Position numbers and translations under genes: made by a program. Shown here piece by piece: positions 1-8,277 of a stretch of 64,000 nt of DNA (position 1 is its first letter; each line of letters starts with the position of its first letter). Source of the stretch: Candidatus Baltobacteraceae bacterium (GTDB lineage Bacteria; Vulcanimicrobiota; Vulcanimicrobiia; Vulcanimicrobiales; Vulcanimicrobiaceae); assembly GCA_035502855.1 (NCBI GenBank), contig DATJTX010000016.1:62001-126000 (forward strand), given 5' to 3'. The notes below the pieces were generated by a model, which was not told the DNA's origin, did not search any database, and was given only the letters and a program-made list of their open reading frames with translations.

Positions 1-183
1 AAAGTACGCGACGCCGGTGATCTTGCCGGACTCGTCGAGTGCCACGTGAAGGGCGCTGCGCGTGGTTGAGCCGAGATCGAAGAGGATCAGATACGTCAAG
101 AACACGTTCGCGTACGGCGCGAGCGCCAAATAGGCTAACGCGTCCCGCTCGTGCGCGCTGGTCAAGCGCGTGGTGCGCACCAT
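1..183 (-). CDS. GNAT-type acetyltransferase, N-terminal fragment
   Basis: Only the first 61 codons lie in the window; the rest runs off the left edge. The start ATG (183-181) shares one base with the TGA of the RskA-like gene, so the two are probably translationally coupled. The visible part begins MVRTTRLTSAHERDALAYL and continues with a segment of the type YANVFLTYLILFDL, then ALHVALDESGKITGVAYF. This resembles the N-terminal half of GNAT proteins with a DUF4081-like lead-in, where a short strand pair precedes the acetyl-CoA domain. The acetyl-CoA-binding motif is not in view, so the family call is tentative and no substrate can be proposed. Confidence 0.5.
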   Translation of the reverse strand, partial: MVRTTRLTSAHERDALAYLALAPYANVFLTYLILFDLGSTTRSALHVALDESGKITGVAYF

Positions 184-701
184 CAGTCGAGCTGTTCTAC
201 TACCAACGGCTTGGTCGTCAGCGTCTTGCTGCCGCCCTCGGGCTCGATGCTGATCGCGAGTGCCGCGATCTCTTTCGCATCGCCGGGGAGCGCCACGACG
301 GCGACGCCGTGCGCATCCGGGACGAACGTCAGCGAGGGCTGCGGCGCTTTGCCGGCGGCCGCTATCGTCCACGCCTGGTAAACTTTGCCGTGCGGCGCAG
401 CCGCGAGATCGTGCATCGTGATGTAGAGATGGCCGCGCACGCGCACGATCTGCCCACCGGGAATATCGAAGCGCTGCGCGCTCTCGTCCATGAGATCGGC
501 CATCGTCGAGCGTTCGCTATCGAGATCGCGCACGAGGCCGATCGAGTGCGACTGCGTGCGCGCCGCCTGCGCTTGTGCGGCCCGCAGTTGTTCGATCAAC
601 GAAAGGTTGACGAGCGAGACCGCAACGGCGATGGCGAAGCACACGGCCGCAACCAGATAGGCCGGCCAGGTGCGCGTGCGGACATCATCCTTGCCGCTCA
701 T
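183..701 (-). CDS. RskA-like anti-sigma-K C-terminal domain membrane protein
   Basis: A 172-aa protein: a short cytoplasmic N-terminus, one membrane helix at about residues 12-32, a predicted coiled segment (about 35-65) and then a beta-rich extracytoplasmic domain. The features GKVYQAWTI and ISIEPEGGS are typical of the RskA C-terminal domain found in anti-sigma-K factors. The N-terminal zinc-binding anti-sigma (ZAS) domain that holds the sigma factor is absent from the ATG at 701. An upstream start at 797 would only add arginine/proline-rich sequence that does not look like a ZAS domain. No sigma-factor gene is next to it in the window. It may therefore be a stand-alone sensor domain rather than a working anti-sigma factor. 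Confidence 0.7.
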   Translation of the reverse strand: MSGKDDVRTRTWPAYLVAAVCFAIAVAVSLVNLSLIEQLRAAQAQAARTQSHSIGLVRDLDSERSTMADLMDESAQRFDIPGGQIVRVRGHLYITMHDLAAAPHGKVYQAWTIAAAGKAPQPSLTFVPDAHGVAVVALPGDAKEIAALAISIEPEGGSKTLTTKPLVVEQLD

Positions 702-763
702 GTCGTGCCCCTTCGTCCGCCGCGCCGGTAGATTCCCGCAAGCACGCGGCGAAAGAGCCGGCG

Positions 764-1474
764 ATGGACGACCTGGTTCGACGATTGCGCGCAGCACGCG
801 CGGTTCTGGTGCTCACCGGCTCAGGCATCTCGGCCGAGAGCGGATTGCCGACGTTTCGCGGTGTGGGCGGACTTTGGCGCACGCATCGCGTTGAAGAACT
901 CGCGTCTCCGCAGGGATTTGCGGCCGACCCGCAATTGGTGTGGACGTGGTACAACGAGCGAAATGCCGCGCACCGGCGCGCACAACCGAATGCCGGTCAC
1001 TACGCGCTCGCTGCGCTCGAAGAACGCTATCGCGACTTCACGCTCGCCACCCAAAACGTCGATTCCCTGCATCTTCGTGCCGGCTCGCGCAACGTCGTCG
1101 AACTGCACGGCGCTCTGCGAACCGCACGCTGCACCGGGTGCGAGGAGCGAGAGCCGCTCGATTCGCTCGGGCTTGCGCTCCACCGTATCGAGCATCACTG
1201 CGGCGGACGTCTTCGTCCCGACATCGTCTGGTTCGGCGAACCGCTTCCGGCGGAGGGGTGGGAACGCGCCCGCGCGGCGGCCGATCGGGCCGACGTCATC
1301 CTGGTAATCGGAACCAGCGCGGTGGTCTATCCGGCAGCCGCGCTTGCCCGGCGCAACGGGGCTGCGTTCATCGCGGAGATCAACCCGGAACCCACTGCGA
1401 TCAGCGACCAGGTCGATTGCGTCGTGCGCGGTTCGGCGGCTGAAACGCTGCCGCGGCTTCTCTCATTGCTCTGA
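764..1474 (+). CDS. NAD-dependent protein deacylase (sirtuin), class III-like
   Basis: A full-length 236-aa Sir2-family enzyme that removes acyl groups from lysine with NAD. Visible motifs are GSGISAESGLPTFRG (about 19-33), TQNVD (96-100) and the catalytic His115 in ELHG. A YxxR pair (Tyr63, Arg66) sits in the acyl pocket; in CobB and SIRT5 this pair favours succinyl and malonyl groups. The zinc module is unusual: the first pair is Cys123/Cys126, but the second pair keeps only Cys146, preceded by His144-His145 instead of the normal Cys. The gene is divergent from the RskA-like gene with 62 bases between starts, and convergent with the cyclase-like gene. The function is confident; the acyl preference is inferred from YxxR. 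Confidence 0.92.
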   Translation: MDDLVRRLRAARAVLVLTGSGISAESGLPTFRGVGGLWRTHRVEELASPQGFAADPQLVWTWYNERNAAHRRAQPNAGHYALAALEERYRDFTLATQNVDSLHLRAGSRNVVELHGALRTARCTGCEEREPLDSLGLALHRIEHHCGGRLRPDIVWFGEPLPAEGWERARAAADRADVILVIGTSAVVYPAAALARRNGAAFIAEINPEPTAISDQVDCVVRGSAAETLPRLLSLL

Positions 1475-1489
1475 CGTTTGAGCGATGCG

Positions 1490-2539
1490 TCAGGGCGGCA
1501 GCTGCACGGGCGGCCCTTGATCGTCTTCGTAGGTTCCCACCACCGGCGGAGGCTCGGGAAGGGCCGGCGAGTCGTCGTCGTAGCGCGAGAAGTGCGTGAA
1601 TTCCGGCGGGGCTGTGGCGGTAACGCGTTCGTCGATGGCTTGTTGCGGCGCGGTTTCTTCGGGAGCAATGTACGAGTCCGGTTCGACTGCCGGGATCTCC
1701 TCGGCTTCGTACGAGTGAACTTTCGTTTCGTTGAACGCGCGCTGCGAGGGCAAGGTGAGCAGGTCGTCGTCGGCCGCGCGGCGCGTGAGCCCGCGAACGA
1801 TATACGCGTTTTGCAGCCGGCGCAGTCCGCGCAGCGGAAGCGAGGAGGTTGGAACCCCCACGAAGAGCTCGCGCACCACGTCGTAGGTGGCTTCCGAGGC
1901 AATGATTCCGGCGTTGAGCTCTTCGGAGGCCGCCTCTAACCGCGCCGCGACCTGCGCGGGATTTCCCACGATCGCAAATTCACGCCGGTCCTTGTAGCCC
2001 GTGTCGCCGGCGATGATTTTTCCGGAGTTGACGCCCATACCGACGGCGATCGGCTTACGTCCCTGCGCGCGCCAGCGCGCCTCCATCGCGTTGATTACAC
2101 GCATGACGTCCAGTCCGGCGCGCAGTGCGCGTTCTTCCTGAAATTTCTCTTCGATGAGCACGCCGAAGACGGCCGTCACGGTGTCGCCGCGCAAACTCTC
2201 GATCATGCCGCGGTGACGCTGCACCGCCTGGCCCACGATCGTGTAAAATTCGTTGAGGTAACGCAGCGTCTCTTCCGGTGAGAGCGATTCGGCGAAGAGG
2301 GCAAAGTTGCGAATCCGCGCGCACAGGATCGTGGCATAGTACTCTCGTGCTTCGAAGAGGCGCGCGTCCTTGCGGGCGAGCAGCTCCTCGACCACCGGTG
2401 AGGGCACGTAGCGTGAGAAGAGCGCAAGAACACGGCGATGATCTTGACGCGCGAGCACGTATCGCCGGAAGAAGATCGAGGCGTAGTAGATCGCCGCACC
2501 AGCGAGAGCTGCGAGTGCGAGGACCAGCAAGGCAGCCAT
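1490..2539 (-). CDS. Membrane-anchored class III cyclase-homology protein, probably inactive
   Basis: A 349-aa protein with an N-terminal membrane helix (about 3-23), a short linker containing the FSRYVPSPVVEEL motif usual before class III cyclase domains, a cyclase homology domain (about 66-255) and an acidic, proline-rich C-terminal tail. The fold is clear (RGDTVTAVFG, VGNPAQVAARLE). However, the first metal-binding Asp is replaced by Arg75 in CARIRNF, the base-selecting Lys is replaced by Ser in IESLRGD, and the VN of the transition-state motif is Ala-Gln (195-196). Asp119 and Arg200 are retained. This pattern argues for a pseudo-cyclase that binds a ligand or partner. A ribosome site CAGGAG precedes the ATG. 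Confidence 0.8.
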   Translation of the reverse strand: MAALLVLALAALAGAAIYYASIFFRRYVLARQDHRRVLALFSRYVPSPVVEELLARKDARLFEAREYYATILCARIRNFALFAESLSPEETLRYLNEFYTIVGQAVQRHRGMIESLRGDTVTAVFGVLIEEKFQEERALRAGLDVMRVINAMEARWRAQGRKPIAVGMGVNSGKIIAGDTGYKDRREFAIVGNPAQVAARLEAASEELNAGIIASEATYDVVRELFVGVPTSSLPLRGLRRLQNAYIVRGLTRRAADDDLLTLPSQRAFNETKVHSYEAEEIPAVEPDSYIAPEETAPQQAIDERVTATAPPEFTHFSRYDDDSPALPEPPPVVGTYEDDQGPPVQLPP

Positions 2540-2593
2540 CGGACTCCTGGAGTTCCCGAGGCCCCACGCGGAAACCCGTCGTAAGAGCCGCGA

Positions 2594-2989
2594 ATGGACG
2601 CTCTCTTGACATTACGCGGGAAAATCGCGGGCTTTCCCGGATACGGCGAGATGAGCGACCGGCATCGTGCGGACGAGATGGTACGAGCCTACCTCGGGGA
2701 GGCGCTGGCGCGCCTGCGGGAGCGTCTCGCTCCCACCGGTGACGCCGGCGAGCGGCTCGACGCCGCGATCCTGCGCACCGACTTCACCAATCAGAAGGTA
2801 TTCGGCTCCTTCGAGTCCGCCTCGACCGACGCCGGTACGGTCGATCGCATCAGCCGCGCCGATCTCGCCGCCGTGGAATTGGCCGACCGCGCCGAGGGCG
2901 TCGACGCCGCCGCGCTGCCCGCGTACATCGACGAGGTGAGCGCGGCGCTCGACGTGCGCGATCGCGCGATGGAAGCCGCGGCGGGATAG
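2594..2989 (+). CDS. Unknown small helical protein
   Basis: A 131-aa cytoplasmic protein, not recognised. It has no signal peptide or membrane segment and looks all-alpha: charged amphipathic stretches such as MVRAYLGEALARLRERL and the C-terminal DEVSAALDVRDRAMEAA. It lies divergent from the cyclase-like gene (54 bases between starts) and its TAG stop overlaps the GTG start of the GH20 gene by one base, so the two are almost certainly one transcript. Codon use resembles the neighbours. No function is proposed. Confidence 0.7.
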   Translation: MDALLTLRGKIAGFPGYGEMSDRHRADEMVRAYLGEALARLRERLAPTGDAGERLDAAILRTDFTNQKVFGSFESASTDAGTVDRISRADLAAVELADRAEGVDAAALPAYIDEVSAALDVRDRAMEAAAG

Positions 2990-4893
2990 TGCTGGCTCCG
3001 ATACTCGCCGCGGTCGCGCTGCACGTTCTTCCGCGGCCCGTCTCCCTCGTTCGCGGCGCGTGCTCGATTCCGCCGCCCCGATTTGCACCGATCGGCATCG
3101 ATCCGGGCGCGCTCGACGAATGGCAGCGCCGCTGGACCGCACTCGGCATTGCGCACGTCACGAGATCGCCGCGATCGAACGTTCGGTTCGTTCGCGATCC
3201 GTTGCTGCAGCCGCAGGCGTATCGCCTGGACGTGTCGCTGCGCGGCGTCACGATCCGCAGCGCCGACGGTGACGGCGCCTTCTACGGCGTGATGACGTTG
3301 GCGCAGCTCCCGGTGCGCGACGGCGGGCGATGGGTCGTTCCCTGCGTTCGCGTCGACGATGCGCCGGCGCTGCGGTGGCGCATTCTCTCCGACGACGTTT
3401 CGCGCGGACCGCTGCCGACGATGCGCTACTTCGAAGAGCGCATTCGCACGATCGCGGCATTCAAGATGAACGGCTACTCGCCGTACATGGAACACGTCTT
3501 CGCGAGTCCGACCGATCCGCTCCCGGCGCCGCCGGACGGGATCACGCCGGCGCAGCTGCACGCGCTCGCCCTGTACGCCGCGCGCTACCACGTCGCGCTG
3601 ATCCCCGAGCAGCAGACCTTCGCCCACATGCACAACACGCTGGCCGTCGAGCAATACGCGAGCGCCGCCGCCTTCCCTCACGGTTTCCTGCTCTCGCCCG
3701 CATCGGATTTGGCCGCCGAATACTTGCGGCGCATTATCGGAGGGGAGCTGGCGGCGGTTCCGCACCCGCCGTTCTTCCACATCGGTTCGGATGAAACGGC
3801 GACGCTGGGTGAAGGCGGCACCGCGGCCTACGTTGCGGCGCACGGCGGACGCAGCGCGGTTTACGCGCAACACGTCCGCGACATGAACGCACTGATCGCG
3901 CCTTCGGGCGCACGGATCATGCTTTGGGACGACGGCATCGAAGCCGACCCGTCGATCATGAAGCTGTTGCCGCGTAGCGCGGTCATCGTCAACTGGCATT
4001 ACGGCGCCGAGAAAACCTTCGAGCCGTATATTCGCCTGATCGCGAATGGCGGCTTCGAGCAAATGGTTGCCCCGGGTGCAAACAACTGGAGCCGTATTTT
4101 CCCCAATGTGACCGCGGCGCTCGCCAACGAGGGCCGTTTCATCGACGAGGGCAAACGCGCGCACGTCCTCGGCCTCTTCGAAACCGTTTGGAACGACGAC
4201 GGCGAGACGCTCTTCGAAGCCACATGGTACCCGGTCATTTACGCGGCGGCCGACGCGTGGAGTACCACCGACGGCTTCGAGCACGATTTTCCGAGCGCGT
4301 TCTTCGGCGTCGACGATCCGCGCTACGCGAGCGATGCGGTGCTGCTGGGTTCGATGACCGATCGCTTGCCCGAGTTCAGCGATCTGCTCGCCTGGGCGGA
4401 TCCGTTCGTGCCGGGAACGATCACCGACGAGATGAGCAAGGTCGATCTGCGCACGCTTCGGCTCGACGCGGAGCATGTCGAGACCGACCTGATCGCGGCG
4501 CATCCGCCGCTGCACGCCAACGCGGCGGCCGTCATGCTGCTCGCGGCACGGCGCTACGACGCGCTCGGACGGCGCTATCAGATCGCGGCGGAGGTGCGCG
4601 GGTACTACGCCGATGCCGCCGCGCATCCCAAGGACGCGCTGCGCGACCTCTTCTGGTGCAAGTATTGGTTTTGGGAGCAGCGCGACATCGACGAGCGGCT
4701 CGCGATTCCCTACGCGCGGGCGTGGCGGTACGAGGATCGCGAGGATCATTTGGCGAGCAACCTCGAGCGCTATCATCTCGACGCACAGCGGGCGATCGAG
4801 CGCGCCGACGCGATCGATCGCGTGATCTACAACCAGTACGTGCCGAGCAAGACGCTGCCCCCGCTCGATTCGGTTCTCGGCTTGCCGCAGTGA
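2989..4893 (+). CDS. GH20-family beta-N-acetylhexosaminidase-like protein
   Basis: A 634-aa protein with the GH20 layout: a GH20b-like alpha/beta domain (about 10-120, with DGAFYGVMTLAQL typical of its end) followed by a TIM barrel. The HxGxDE signature is present as HIGSDET, with Asp268 and Glu269 as the expected substrate-assist and acid/base residues. Such enzymes release terminal N-acetylglucosamine or galactosamine. The N-terminal hydrophobic stretch is short and no clear signal peptidase site is seen, so its location is uncertain. It starts with GTG overlapping the previous stop and ends in a GTGA overlap with the transporter gene, which suggests that liberated sugars or peptides are taken up by the products of the same operon. 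Confidence 0.85.
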   Translation: MLAPILAAVALHVLPRPVSLVRGACSIPPPRFAPIGIDPGALDEWQRRWTALGIAHVTRSPRSNVRFVRDPLLQPQAYRLDVSLRGVTIRSADGDGAFYGVMTLAQLPVRDGGRWVVPCVRVDDAPALRWRILSDDVSRGPLPTMRYFEERIRTIAAFKMNGYSPYMEHVFASPTDPLPAPPDGITPAQLHALALYAARYHVALIPEQQTFAHMHNTLAVEQYASAAAFPHGFLLSPASDLAAEYLRRIIGGELAAVPHPPFFHIGSDETATLGEGGTAAYVAAHGGRSAVYAQHVRDMNALIAPSGARIMLWDDGIEADPSIMKLLPRSAVIVNWHYGAEKTFEPYIRLIANGGFEQMVAPGANNWSRIFPNVTAALANEGRFIDEGKRAHVLGLFETVWNDDGETLFEATWYPVIYAAADAWSTTDGFEHDFPSAFFGVDDPRYASDAVLLGSMTDRLPEFSDLLAWADPFVPGTITDEMSKVDLRTLRLDAEHVETDLIAAHPPLHANAAAVMLLAARRYDALGRRYQIAAEVRGYYADAAAHPKDALRDLFWCKYWFWEQRDIDERLAIPYARAWRYEDREDHLASNLERYHLDAQRAIERADAIDRVIYNQYVPSKTLPPLDSVLGLPQ

Positions 4894-6872
4894 TCCACGG
4901 CGTCGCGCTGCTGGCGGTCTTTTTCGCGTTCGCGTTTGCGATGTACCGGCGAATGATGCCGGCGATCGTCGCGCTGCCGTGCATGGCCGTGCTGATGCTG
5001 CTCGTCGCCGGCGTGCCCGCAGGGCATCTTGCCGGTCTGATCACGCGCGGCGCCGTCGCGCTCGCCCCGGTCTACGTCACGGTGATTTTCGGTGCGCTGC
5101 TCGCACGCGTGACGCTCGATACCGGTATTGCCCGCGCGCTCGTCAATCTGGCGGCGGAATACGGCGGCGAAGCGCCCTTCGCGCTCGCGCTGGTTCTTTG
5201 CGCGGTCGTTGCGCTGCTCTTTACTTCGCTCTCCGGATTGGGAGCGATCATCATGGTCGGCGCGATCGTGTTGCCGGTGATGATGACGACGGGGGTGCCG
5301 CGCACCGTCGCCGCGACGCTCTTTCTCATGGCCTTTGCGCTCGGCTTCATCTTCAACCTCACCAACTGGCGCTTCTACACGCAACTCTTCGGCGTCGTCC
5401 CGCAGCAAATGACGCATTACGCACTATTGCTCGCGGCGATCGACGCGGTAGCGCTGATCGCGTACGCGGCGCTCAGCTTTGCCCGCGAGCGCGATTACGC
5501 CACCTATGCCGACGCCGGCGACGAGCCCGAGGCGCCGCGCGTTCCGGCCATCGCCCTGGTGACGCCGCTCCTGCCGATCGTGCTGTATTTCGTGCTGCAT
5601 CTCGATCCGACGATTTCCTTCGTCCTGGCCGCGATCTTCGGTGCCGTCGTGACGCGCGGTACACGCTGCGTCGAGACGCTCGTAGCTGCGGCGATTCGCG
5701 GCGTGGAAGACGTCGCGGCCGCGGTGTTGCTGTTCATCGGCATCGGGATACTCTTCGTTGCGACGCAAGAGCCGCTGTTCCGGGACGCGGTGCGGCCGCT
5801 GGTGAGCGGCTGGGCCGACAATCCGCTCGCGTATGTCGTGATATTCGGGCTGGGCAGCCCGCTCGTGCTCTATCGCGGACCGCTCAATCCGTTCGGCGTC
5901 GGCATCGCCGTCTTCACGGTACTCCTCTCGACCCATGCCCTGCCGCCGGTCGTGCTGGTCGCGGCCGTAATGGCGGTCGTGCAGGTGCAGAATGTTTGCG
6001 ATCCGACGAATACCGCCAACGTCTGGGTCGCAAACTTCACCGGCACGCCGCTCGATACCATTACGAAACGTACGTTGCCCTTTCAAGTGGCGGTCGCGAC
6101 GCTTGCCGTGCTTGCGGTCGCCGTGGGCGCGCCCCGGCTCTTCGGCGCGCGCGCGTTTGCGGCGGCGCTGCAGCCCGCGCTGGCCGCGCCCCTGCCCGGA
6201 CTCTTCGCGCCGGCGCGCGCAAGCGAACGCATCGCGGTCGACGACGACGGCTCGCCGCTCGCTCGCGCGGCAGCCGGCGCGGTGCTCACCGATCTGGGCC
6301 GGCCGCCGTGGACCGCTTTCGCAGATCACGACGATCCCGATGCGCGCGACTGCTCTTCCAAAGGATATGCGGCGTATGTCTACGTGAGCGCGGCAACGTT
6401 CCGGTTGATCGAGGGGACCGATTTGGATATCGGGCTGCGCTTGGAAGACTGCGGCGGATGGATCGTGCAGGAGTGGCACGATCATGCGGTCGAGCTCGAT
6501 TCGCCGACCGCGGCGCAGGCACAAGCGCTGGCGCATGAGGGAACCGCGCGGCTGCGGGCTTGGGCCCGGAGCGATCCGCGCGCGGATGAACTGTTCGCTC
6601 GCGGCCTTGCCCTGGCGCCCGGCCAGTCGCCCGGGTTTCTTTATGCGCTCTTTAAGACCGTCGACGGGAACATGCGCGTGTACGTGCGGGCCGGGGGCCC
6701 GGCCTACGCGGCCGGGCTGCGCACGGGCGACGTGGTAGAAAAACTCGACGGGCAGTTTTGGTGGGAATACGGCACCTATCAGACCGAACAGCGAGCATAC
6801 GACGGTAAACCGCACGATTTCGAAATCGAGCGCAATGGCCATACCATCGATATTTCACTTCCGTCATCCTAA
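4890..6872 (+). CDS. IT-superfamily-like transporter fused to a C-terminal PDZ domain
   Basis: Starts at GTG 4890 in a GTGA overlap with the GH20 gene; 660 aa. Residues 1 to about 430 are a polytopic membrane domain with about 11-12 helices. Two pseudo-symmetric halves and helix-break segments such as LSGLGAIIMVGAIVLPVMM and YRGPLNPFGVG recall the ion transporter (IT) superfamily (GntP, CitMHS, Dcu types). Residues of about 450-575 form a soluble domain with two cysteines (DARDCSSKGY, EDCGGW). Residues of about 580-660 look like PDZ (FLYALFKTVDGNMRVYV, PAYAAGLRTGDVVEKLDG). A transporter carrying its own PDZ domain is unusual. Substrate unknown; the hexosaminidase upstream and dipeptidase downstream suggest a sugar acid, amino sugar or peptide product. 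Confidence 0.75.
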   Translation: MIHGVALLAVFFAFAFAMYRRMMPAIVALPCMAVLMLLVAGVPAGHLAGLITRGAVALAPVYVTVIFGALLARVTLDTGIARALVNLAAEYGGEAPFALALVLCAVVALLFTSLSGLGAIIMVGAIVLPVMMTTGVPRTVAATLFLMAFALGFIFNLTNWRFYTQLFGVVPQQMTHYALLLAAIDAVALIAYAALSFARERDYATYADAGDEPEAPRVPAIALVTPLLPIVLYFVLHLDPTISFVLAAIFGAVVTRGTRCVETLVAAAIRGVEDVAAAVLLFIGIGILFVATQEPLFRDAVRPLVSGWADNPLAYVVIFGLGSPLVLYRGPLNPFGVGIAVFTVLLSTHALPPVVLVAAVMAVVQVQNVCDPTNTANVWVANFTGTPLDTITKRTLPFQVAVATLAVLAVAVGAPRLFGARAFAAALQPALAAPLPGLFAPARASERIAVDDDGSPLARAAAGAVLTDLGRPPWTAFADHDDPDARDCSSKGYAAYVYVSAATFRLIEGTDLDIGLRLEDCGGWIVQEWHDHAVELDSPTAAQAQALAHEGTARLRAWARSDPRADELFARGLALAPGQSPGFLYALFKTVDGNMRVYVRAGGPAYAAGLRTGDVVEKLDGQFWWEYGTYQTEQRAYDGKPHDFEIERNGHTIDISLPSS

Positions 6873-6885
6873 AGGTGCGAACGAG

Positions 6886-8277
6886 ATGAGCGTCAACGCG
6901 GCGATAGACCAGGAACTCGCGGCCTATTGCAGGGCCCATCGCGACTCGCATCTCGACGAGCTGAAGCGCTGGGTCGCGATCCCGTCGATCTCGGCCGATC
7001 CGGCGCATCGCGACGACGTGCGAACCTGCTGCGAGCGGTTGGTGGACCGCATGCGCGAGGTCGGATTGGATGCGCGCGTATTGGAAACGGCGGGGAATCC
7101 GCTGGCCTACGGGCAGTGGCTGGGCGCGCCGGACGCGCCCACCGTCTTGATTTACGGCCACTACGATGTGCAGCCGGCCGATCCGTTGGAACTGTGGAAG
7201 AGTCCGCCGTTCGCCGCGGAGGTGCGCGACGGAAAGATTTACGGGCGCGGAGCGGTGGACGACAAGGGCCAAGTGCTGATGCATTTTGCCGCGATCGAAG
7301 CGCATATGCGCACGCGCGGCCGTTTACCGATCAACGTCAAGATCGTCGTCGAAGGTGAAGAGGAGATCGGTTCACCCAGTTTCGAGAGCGCGCTCGAACG
7401 CTACCGCGATCTCGTCACCGCCGACGTTGCGGTAATCAGCGATACGGCGGTCTTTTCGGAAGACGTGCCGTCGCTGACCGCGAGTGTTCGCGGCTTGGTT
7501 CATTGGGAGATCGCGGTCCACGGACCGGCGGACGATACGCATTCGGGCTACTACGGCGGCGTCGTCGCCAACCCGATCGAAGCATTGGCGCGCATCATCG
7601 CCGGCCTGAAAGACGCGAGCGGCCGCGTGCTGGTTCCCGGATTCTACGACGGCGTGCCCGAACCCGACGCCGCGACGATCGACGAACTCACGAATCTCCC
7701 ATTCGACGAAGGGCGCGAAGCCGAGTTGCTCGGCGTCCCCGAGCTGTGCGGCGAGGCAGGACGAACGCCGCTCGAACGGATGTGGTTTCGTCCGACGCTC
7801 GAGTGCAACGGGATCTGGGGCGGTTATCAGGGCCCGGGCACCAAAACGATCATTCCAGCCTTTGCGCGCGCGAAGTTATCGGCGCGGCTGGTCGGTGAAC
7901 AGGATCCGGTCCACGTGCGCACGCTCGTCACCGAGTACGTTCGCGCGAACGCACCGCGCGGCGTGCGCGTCGAAGTCGAGTCGGGCGGCGACGTCGCGCC
8001 GGTCGTCCTCTCACGCGATCATCCGGCGGCGCTTGCGGCGGGACGCGCCATGCACGCGGGCTTCGGCATCGCTCCGGTGTACATCGGAACCGGCGGCTCG
8101 ATCGGTCCGGTGGCGAGCTTCGATCGCATTTTGGGAATCCCGCAAGTCATGATCGGCGTGGGATTACCGGACGATCACATTCACGCGCCCAACGAGAAGT
8201 TCAACCTCTCGCAGTTTTTCGGCGGAATCGTGACTATGGCCGTGCTCTACGATGAACTCGCCGCACTGAAGCGGTGA
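6886..8277 (+). CDS. M20-family dipeptidase/deacylase
   Basis: A 463-aa zinc hydrolase of the M20 family (CNDP/DapE-like dipeptidase branch). The metal and catalytic motifs are clear: YGHYDVQPADP (His and Asp), GRGAVDDKGQ (bridging Asp), VEGEEEIGSP (catalytic Glu and ligand Glu) and a dimerisation (lid) domain around HSGYYGGVVANPIEALAR, with the final ligand region in HAPNEKFN. The ATG at 6886 is chosen because an AAAGGTG ribosome site precedes it and the more upstream ATG lies inside the transporter gene. It hydrolyses short peptides or N-acyl amino acids in the cytoplasm. It overlaps the next gene by GTGA. Confidence 0.92.
   Translation: MSVNAAIDQELAAYCRAHRDSHLDELKRWVAIPSISADPAHRDDVRTCCERLVDRMREVGLDARVLETAGNPLAYGQWLGAPDAPTVLIYGHYDVQPADPLELWKSPPFAAEVRDGKIYGRGAVDDKGQVLMHFAAIEAHMRTRGRLPINVKIVVEGEEEIGSPSFESALERYRDLVTADVAVISDTAVFSEDVPSLTASVRGLVHWEIAVHGPADDTHSGYYGGVVANPIEALARIIAGLKDASGRVLVPGFYDGVPEPDAATIDELTNLPFDEGREAELLGVPELCGEAGRTPLERMWFRPTLECNGIWGGYQGPGTKTIIPAFARAKLSARLVGEQDPVHVRTLVTEYVRANAPRGVRVEVESGGDVAPVVLSRDHPAALAAGRAMHAGFGIAPVYIGTGGSIGPVASFDRILGIPQVMIGVGLPDDHIHAPNEKFNLSQFFGGIVTMAVLYDELAALKR

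Noticed and set aside
2791-4776. A 661-codon open frame on the minus strand opposite the GH20 gene
   Set aside because: It has no domain, is arginine/histidine-rich and mirrors the GC-rich codon pattern of the real gene; a typical antisense shadow. The same holds for 12225-13646, 5424-6842, 30946-32241 and 42782-43909.
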